Source of the DNA: Actinobacteria bacterium UBA2279
Lineage (GTDB): Bacteria; Actinomycetota; Coriobacteriia; Anaerosomatales; Anaerosomataceae
Reading direction: 5' to 3'
Assembly (NCBI GenBank): GCA_002347365.1
Contig: DDWT01000014.1
Location: forward strand, 35,404-99,403
DNA length: 64,000 nucleotides
The notes beneath the pieces were generated by a model that saw only the letters and a program-made list of their open reading frames with translations, ran no database searches and was not told where the DNA came from. Positions 60,504-64,000 of the stretch are shown piece by piece (positions within the stretch are counted from its first letter, which is position 1; the number at the start of each line of letters is the position of its first letter). A program made the position numbers and the translations under genes.

Positions 60504-61399
60504 GCTTCTGTTCCCCCTTCGATTGCGGGGTGACCGTAGACATCGCGAAGACCGTCAATGAGGCCGATGCGAGGACTCCAAGCGGGGAGCGGTCTCCCGC
60601 ACCACGGTTGCATGATCTCTCGGGGCCGGTGAGGGCGCATCCCCCAGCGAATCGGGACCGATGAGTTCGTCGCGAGTTCGAACTTCTCCACGAGCTGACG
60701 GAGTGTGACCGATTCCGGACCCGCAACAGAGTACACGGAGTCGAGATCCGCTCCGTCGAGAAGGAGCATTGCGGTGTGCAGGAACGCGTCGATAATGTCA
60801 TCCACGTGCAACGGTCGCACTACCTGGTCGCCCGGACTTGCTCCCAAAGGTTCGCCGCTTTGAGCGGCCGCCGCGACAAGATTCAGAAACTTCGGTCGGG
60901 CATCTCCGGGACCGTAGGTGTCAGATAGCTCCAACATGACAGTCTGAAGGGTCGTGTTGCGCCTGTAGTGCTCAGAGAGATCGAGAAACGCGTGCTTCGT
61001 TGCCGCGTAGAGGGTCTGCGGGAAATAGTCGCCGGTGCCCCCTGCGTGCGCGGAGTACGTGCCAGCCGCCACCAGACCGCGAGCGCCTGCCGCGCGGGAG
61101 GCCGCCAGAACGCGAGCCCCGAACGCCAAATTGGCCTCAACCAGCAAGTCCGACACCGTGGGGTCATCAGACAGTGTTTGGGCTGCCGCCAAGTGCATGA
61201 CCATATCAGGGCGGAACCCCATCAGCTCATCAGCAAGGTCTGCCGCTCGTCCCGGATCCTCTATTCGGATCGCCCCGCCATGTAGCGGAGCTGGGTCGCC
61301 CGCCTGTACGACCGCGCAGGCGATCCACCCCTGGGCAAGGGCCGATCGAAGCAGCCGCCCACCGATGTAGCCGGTCGCGCCGGTGATGATCATTCTCAT
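60500..61399 (-). CDS. NAD-dependent sugar epimerase/reductase (CDP-abequose synthase-like)
   Basis: 299 residues of the extended SDR class. The motif IITGATGYIGGRLL is at the N-terminus. The YAATKHAFLDLSEHY segment carries the Tyr/Lys pair, and YGPGD and the VRPLHVDDIIDAFL segments follow. The KHAFLDLSEHY...YGPGD...KF pattern and the 299-residue length resemble RfbJ-type CDP-4-keto-deoxyhexose reductases. With rfbF and rfbG next door, reduction of a CDP-4-keto sugar is a reasonable guess. Other NDP-sugar epimerases remain possible. Confidence 0.8.
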   Translation of the reverse strand: MRMIITGATGYIGGRLLRSALAQGWIACAVVQAGDPAPLHGGAIRIEDPGRAADLADELMGFRPDMVMHLAAAQTLSDDPTVSDLLVEANLAFGARVLAASRAAGARGLVAAGTYSAHAGGTGDYFPQTLYAATKHAFLDLSEHYRRNTTLQTVMLELSDTYGPGDARPKFLNLVAAAAQSGEPLGASPGDQVVRPLHVDDIIDAFLHTAMLLLDGADLDSVYSVAGPESVTLRQLVEKFELATNSSVPIRWGMRPHRPREIMQPWCGRPLPAWSPRIGLIDGLRDVYGHPAIEGGTEA

Positions 61400-62151
61400 G
61401 CGGTCACCTCGGCGGGCTTGTGTGCAATTGCAAGAATCGACATGCCGATTGGGAGATCGACGTGGCGCAGCGCGTGGACCTCAACGGAGAAGAGCATAGT
61501 GAGCGCGGTGTTGACCCAACGTGGGGGCATGTCGATGCCGGTCATCTTCCTTGATCTTGTGATGCGCGCCACCGCTCGAGTTACGTAGGCGATGGGGAGA
61601 AGAAGTGTATTGAAGTAGGTGAGTCGATCGACGGTGAGTCCCGAATCCTGCAGCAGGCGCGATAGGTCTGAAGCGACGTACCGTCGATAGTGGGCGTTGA
61701 TCTCGTCGTGCGGACTCCAGAGCACAGGTAGCGCGGGTACGGTCAGTATGAGACGCCCACCAGGCGTCATCGCAGCTACAGCGCTGCGCAAGGCGGTATC
61801 GTCGTGGACGCAGTGCTCCAAGACATCTAGCGCGATTATCATGTCTGCATGTGTCACGGTCGATGTTGCAACATCTTCGAAAGTGCCGCACGATACCGAA
61901 CACCCTCGATCGCGAGCGACCCTTGCGGCGGCATCACTTGGCTCGACACCCAGCACTGTCGCATGCGGGAAGCGCTGATTCAGTCGCTCCAAGAAGTAGC
62001 CCGTGCCGCAGCCAATCTCGACAATGCGGGATTCCGGGCCAATGTCCGTGCCGATGGCTTCCTCGACGATTCGTCTGCGTGTGGCAAACCACCAGTGCAT
62101 CTGTTCGATGTCTGAGAAGCTGAGAAGGAGTGTTTCGTCCATGTCCGGCAT
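61396..62151 (-). CDS. SAM-dependent methyltransferase
   Basis: 251 residues from the ATG at 62151 (or 248 from the ATG at 62142). The class I SAM-binding motif is RIVEIGCGTGYFLERL, with GVEPSDAAARVARDRG (motif acidic loop), IIALDVLEHCVHD and GGRLILTVPALPVLW. It starts the minus-strand trio and overlaps the next gene by 4 bases. A TATACA (62152-62157) directly abuts the first ATG, so the message may be almost leaderless. The larger in-frame ORF to 62790 is an antisense shadow of the next gene. Likely modifies a surface sugar or lipid. Confidence 0.88.
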   Translation of the reverse strand: MPDMDETLLLSFSDIEQMHWWFATRRRIVEEAIGTDIGPESRIVEIGCGTGYFLERLNQRFPHATVLGVEPSDAAARVARDRGCSVSCGTFEDVATSTVTHADMIIALDVLEHCVHDDTALRSAVAAMTPGGRLILTVPALPVLWSPHDEINAHYRRYVASDLSRLLQDSGLTVDRLTYFNTLLLPIAYVTRAVARITRSRKMTGIDMPPRWVNTALTMLFSVEVHALRHVDLPIGMSILAIAHKPAEVTA

Positions 62152-62364
62152 TGTATAGCATTGAACGAATATCGCGATGTGGGAGTGCTGCGCTATCGAC
62201 GGTTCTCGTTCAAGTATCCTGGTATGGTTCGAAGGCGACGCGCGGCGTCGTGATCTTGCTCTCAAGCTCATGATGCAACCGCGCGGTAGCGTGGGCCGCA
62301 CGGTTTCGGAGATCGCAAGAGCGGCAGGCAACCCCTTGAGTGACCGTGGATTCGGAGATGGCGG
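62152..62364. promoter_or_regulatory. Divergent intergenic region
   Basis: The 213 bases hold the start regions of the methyltransferase (-) and the membrane protein (+). TATACA (minus strand, 62152-62157) is a good -10. TTGAACG (62161-62167) and CGTTCAA (62207-62213) form a 7-bp inverted repeat, and ATCGCGAT (62171-62178) is a palindrome. No ORF or RNA gene is seen. Confidence 0.3.
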
Positions 62365-64000
62365 ATGAATAGAGACACCTCCCGGGGCAAGTTGCGTGCC
62401 CGATCGGCATGGCGTCGGGTACTGGCCCGTCTGTCTGCAGATCGCGAAGTCGTTGCCGTCATATCGCTCTACACGGCGGCTTGGTTCATGTTGTTGTCTG
62501 CTAGCGGTCGCTACTGGGATGACTGGGCAGCGCTGGACACGAGTGCCCAGGCCGTGGCGGAGTGGAATCGCATGCAAGGCACCTTCTGGCAGTGGGACTT
62601 CCTGAGACTCCTGTCGCTGCTGCCAGGTACGGAACGCATCGGTCACGTCTTGACCTTCGCGCTGTATCTGGTGAGCGCACTCCTCGTTCTCGGCCTCATG
62701 CGTAGGTTGAAGGGTGTCAGTGTTCAGGCTCGAGTGATCATCTCGGTGCTTTTCGCGGTGTTCCCGGTGAACGCGGCTCGCTACGCCCATATCGATCTCA
62801 TGTACGCTGTCGCGTTGGCAGCCTTCCTTCTTGCCTGGTGGCTGATTGCCATTGATCTCGAGGAGCCGCAGGTGTGGCGCCGGGCGTGTGCCGCCGCAAT
62901 CCTGCTCTTCGCGATGCTTTCGACTGGGTCATTGCTGATGTTCGTCGTGGTGCTCCCCGCGTACGTGATATGGGCGACTGGGCTGTGGCGAGACCCTGGG
63001 TCGTGCCGGTCGCTGTTCATCCGCTACGGCTTCATCATTGGCATGCCCGTTGTTGCCTGGACCATCCGCACCGTCGCACTGCGACCGTCCGGCCTCTATG
63101 AGGGCTACAACGAGCTCTCCACTCAAGGACTAGCACGCGGAGTCACGTTGCTCTCCACCGCCTTCACCAGTTCATTCGTGGACCCCATAGGGCTGGCGCT
63201 TTCGTCCCACATCGGCGTGAAGGTTCTTCTTGGAGTTGCCGTCTACACGATGTTTCTCAGGTTGTTTCCCGGCGACACCAAGACGGTGGAACACTCTTGG
63301 GGCAGGCTTCTTGCGCTGACTGGCGCGGGCATGACCACCTTCGCCATCGGGGTCTATCCCTACGTGGCAGTCGGCAAGATCCCACAGTTGTTGGGTTGGG
63401 ACAGCCGCCATCAGCTGCTGGTGCCTATCGGCGCGGCAATGCTTCTCTACGCACTGGTGGCACTGGCGAGTCGTCTGCTTGGTCTTCAGTCTCGAGCGAC
63501 ACTCTTGATCCTGTGCGTGCTCATGGGTGCATTCATTCTTGCCGACGTGCAAGCCTCGGCTTCGTATCAAGCCGACTGGTACAAGCAGGTGTCCCTAATG
63601 CAACGCATGGAACAGAGCGAGGCCATGCAGGCCAACACGCACTTCATATTCACAGATGCCACGGGCGACTTGAACGCTGCGGGCAGGGATTACAGTGCGT
63701 ATGAGTACAACGGCATGCTGCGAATGGTGTTCGGGGATGCAACCCGGTTTGGAGTGGGGGCGCCGTATATCGATCGGTATGATCCGCTAGTCATGCGGCA
63801 GTACGAGCAGTACAACTGCTGGCAGTACGAACCCACGACGGAACGGACATCCGTTGTCATAGAGCGCGGCAGCGTGGATGTGCGGGACGAGCGCGTGCTG
63901 CTTCGATTGATGTGGGAAGAGGTGTTCCAGCCATCGGAGTTCCGTCAGGATGTTGCCGATGTGGTCAGAATCCGAACGGAACCGATGCAGCCGGTAACCC
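62365..64000 (+). CDS. GT-C-like polytopic membrane protein (3' partial)
   Basis: The frame from the ATG at 62365 stays open to the window edge, about 545 residues visible. There are about ten membrane helices up to residue ~400, then a soluble extracytoplasmic domain. A first loop with GRYWDDWAALDT after helix 1 resembles the acidic DD motif of GT-C glycosyltransferases that use lipid-linked sugars. RHQLLVPIGAAML occurs near residue 350. No family is assigned with certainty. A role in surface polysaccharide assembly is suggested by the neighbours. Confidence 0.75.
   Translation, partial: MNRDTSRGKLRARSAWRRVLARLSADREVVAVISLYTAAWFMLLSASGRYWDDWAALDTSAQAVAEWNRMQGTFWQWDFLRLLSLLPGTERIGHVLTFALYLVSALLVLGLMRRLKGVSVQARVIISVLFAVFPVNAARYAHIDLMYAVALAAFLLAWWLIAIDLEEPQVWRRACAAAILLFAMLSTGSLLMFVVVLPAYVIWATGLWRDPGSCRSLFIRYGFIIGMPVVAWTIRTVALRPSGLYEGYNELSTQGLARGVTLLSTAFTSSFVDPIGLALSSHIGVKVLLGVAVYTMFLRLFPGDTKTVEHSWGRLLALTGAGMTTFAIGVYPYVAVGKIPQLLGWDSRHQLLVPIGAAMLLYALVALASRLLGLQSRATLLILCVLMGAFILADVQASASYQADWYKQVSLMQRMEQSEAMQANTHFIFTDATGDLNAAGRDYSAYEYNGMLRMVFGDATRFGVGAPYIDRYDPLVMRQYEQYNCWQYEPTTERTSVVIERGSVDVRDERVLLRLMWEEVFQPSEFRQDVADVVRIRTEPMQPVT

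Noticed and set aside
62152..62790. N-terminal extension of the methyltransferase ORF by about 213 codons
   Set aside because: The extension is low-complexity and lies opposite the start of the GT-C-like membrane protein, and the SAM methyltransferase fold begins after ATG 62151.
1..64000. CRISPR arrays, insertion sequences, prophage or integrase genes
   Set aside because: No regular spacer repeats, transposase or integrase motifs were seen. The tandem 10-base repeat in the hemA leader is too short and has no spacers.

Overview
This window is a GC-rich, gene-dense bacterial chromosome segment. GTG and TTG starts and 4-nt stop/start overlaps are frequent. The gene set points to an anaerobic, respiring, high-GC Gram-positive: a tungsten/molybdenum aldehyde:ferredoxin oxidoreductase with its own MoaD and ThiF-like partners, an orange-protein (ORP)-like iron-sulfur ATPase cluster, System I cytochrome c maturation with the CxxxY form of CcmE, and the siroheme-dependent (Ahb) heme pathway. 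My best guess is an actinobacterium of the Coriobacteriia/OPB41 type. That placement is inferred from gene content, not shown by a marker gene.

Layout. 1-1544: end of a Tad pilus operon (tadB partial, tadC). 1606-3840: folate genes folE-folP-folK. 3854-6533 (minus): aor-moaD-thiF-like. 6720-9914 (plus, divergent from aor): PadR regulator, DUF5320 protein, two NifX-like proteins and two ferredoxin-containing MinD/Mrp ATPases. 10039-15270: panB-panC-nadA-nadB-nadC. 15305-23204: membrane proteins, DedA, BirA and a MoxR/DUF58/DUF4129/DUF4350 cluster. 23231-26144: SpoIIM-like protein, RDD protein, FKBP isomerase, BioY. 26210-30156: SbcD/SbcC-like pair. 30205-33682 (minus): CreD-like protein with a PhoR/PhoB-type two-component system. 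33797-34561: coaX. 34801-40822: ccmE-F-A-B-C-D and a HemX/CcsA-like protein. 40828-56749: heme region (met8/sirC, SDR, hemA, hemC, cobA-hemD, ahbC, tRNA-Ala, hemB, ahbD, fused ahbA-ahbB, hemL), interrupted by a glycosyltransferase and two tandem paralogous membrane proteins. 56821-64000: surface polysaccharide genes (galU, rfbF, rfbG, glycosyltransferase, CDP-sugar reductase-like, methyltransferase, GT-C-like membrane protein running off the end).

How the parts fit. HemA, HemL, HemB, HemC and CobA-HemD make uroporphyrinogen III and precorrin-2. Met8/SirC oxidises precorrin-2 to sirohydrochlorin. After iron insertion, AhbA/B, AhbC and AhbD turn siroheme into heme b. Heme then feeds the adjacent Ccm apparatus for c-type cytochromes. 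The only missing named step is a dedicated sirohydrochlorin ferrochelatase, unless Met8 does it.

The most interesting non-coding signal: the ccmE and hemA operons have the same predicted promoter -35 (TTGTCC), and exactly 37 bases from its first base both have the same box, TTCAGGCAAG, at the predicted transcript start. In each leader this box can pair with a downstream complement. In the ccmE leader that complement can alternatively pair with the ribosome binding site. This looks like a shared, possibly riboswitch-like, control of heme synthesis and cytochrome c maturation. Other regulatory candidates are a 12-bp inverted repeat in front of padR and a promoter/operator in front of bioY.
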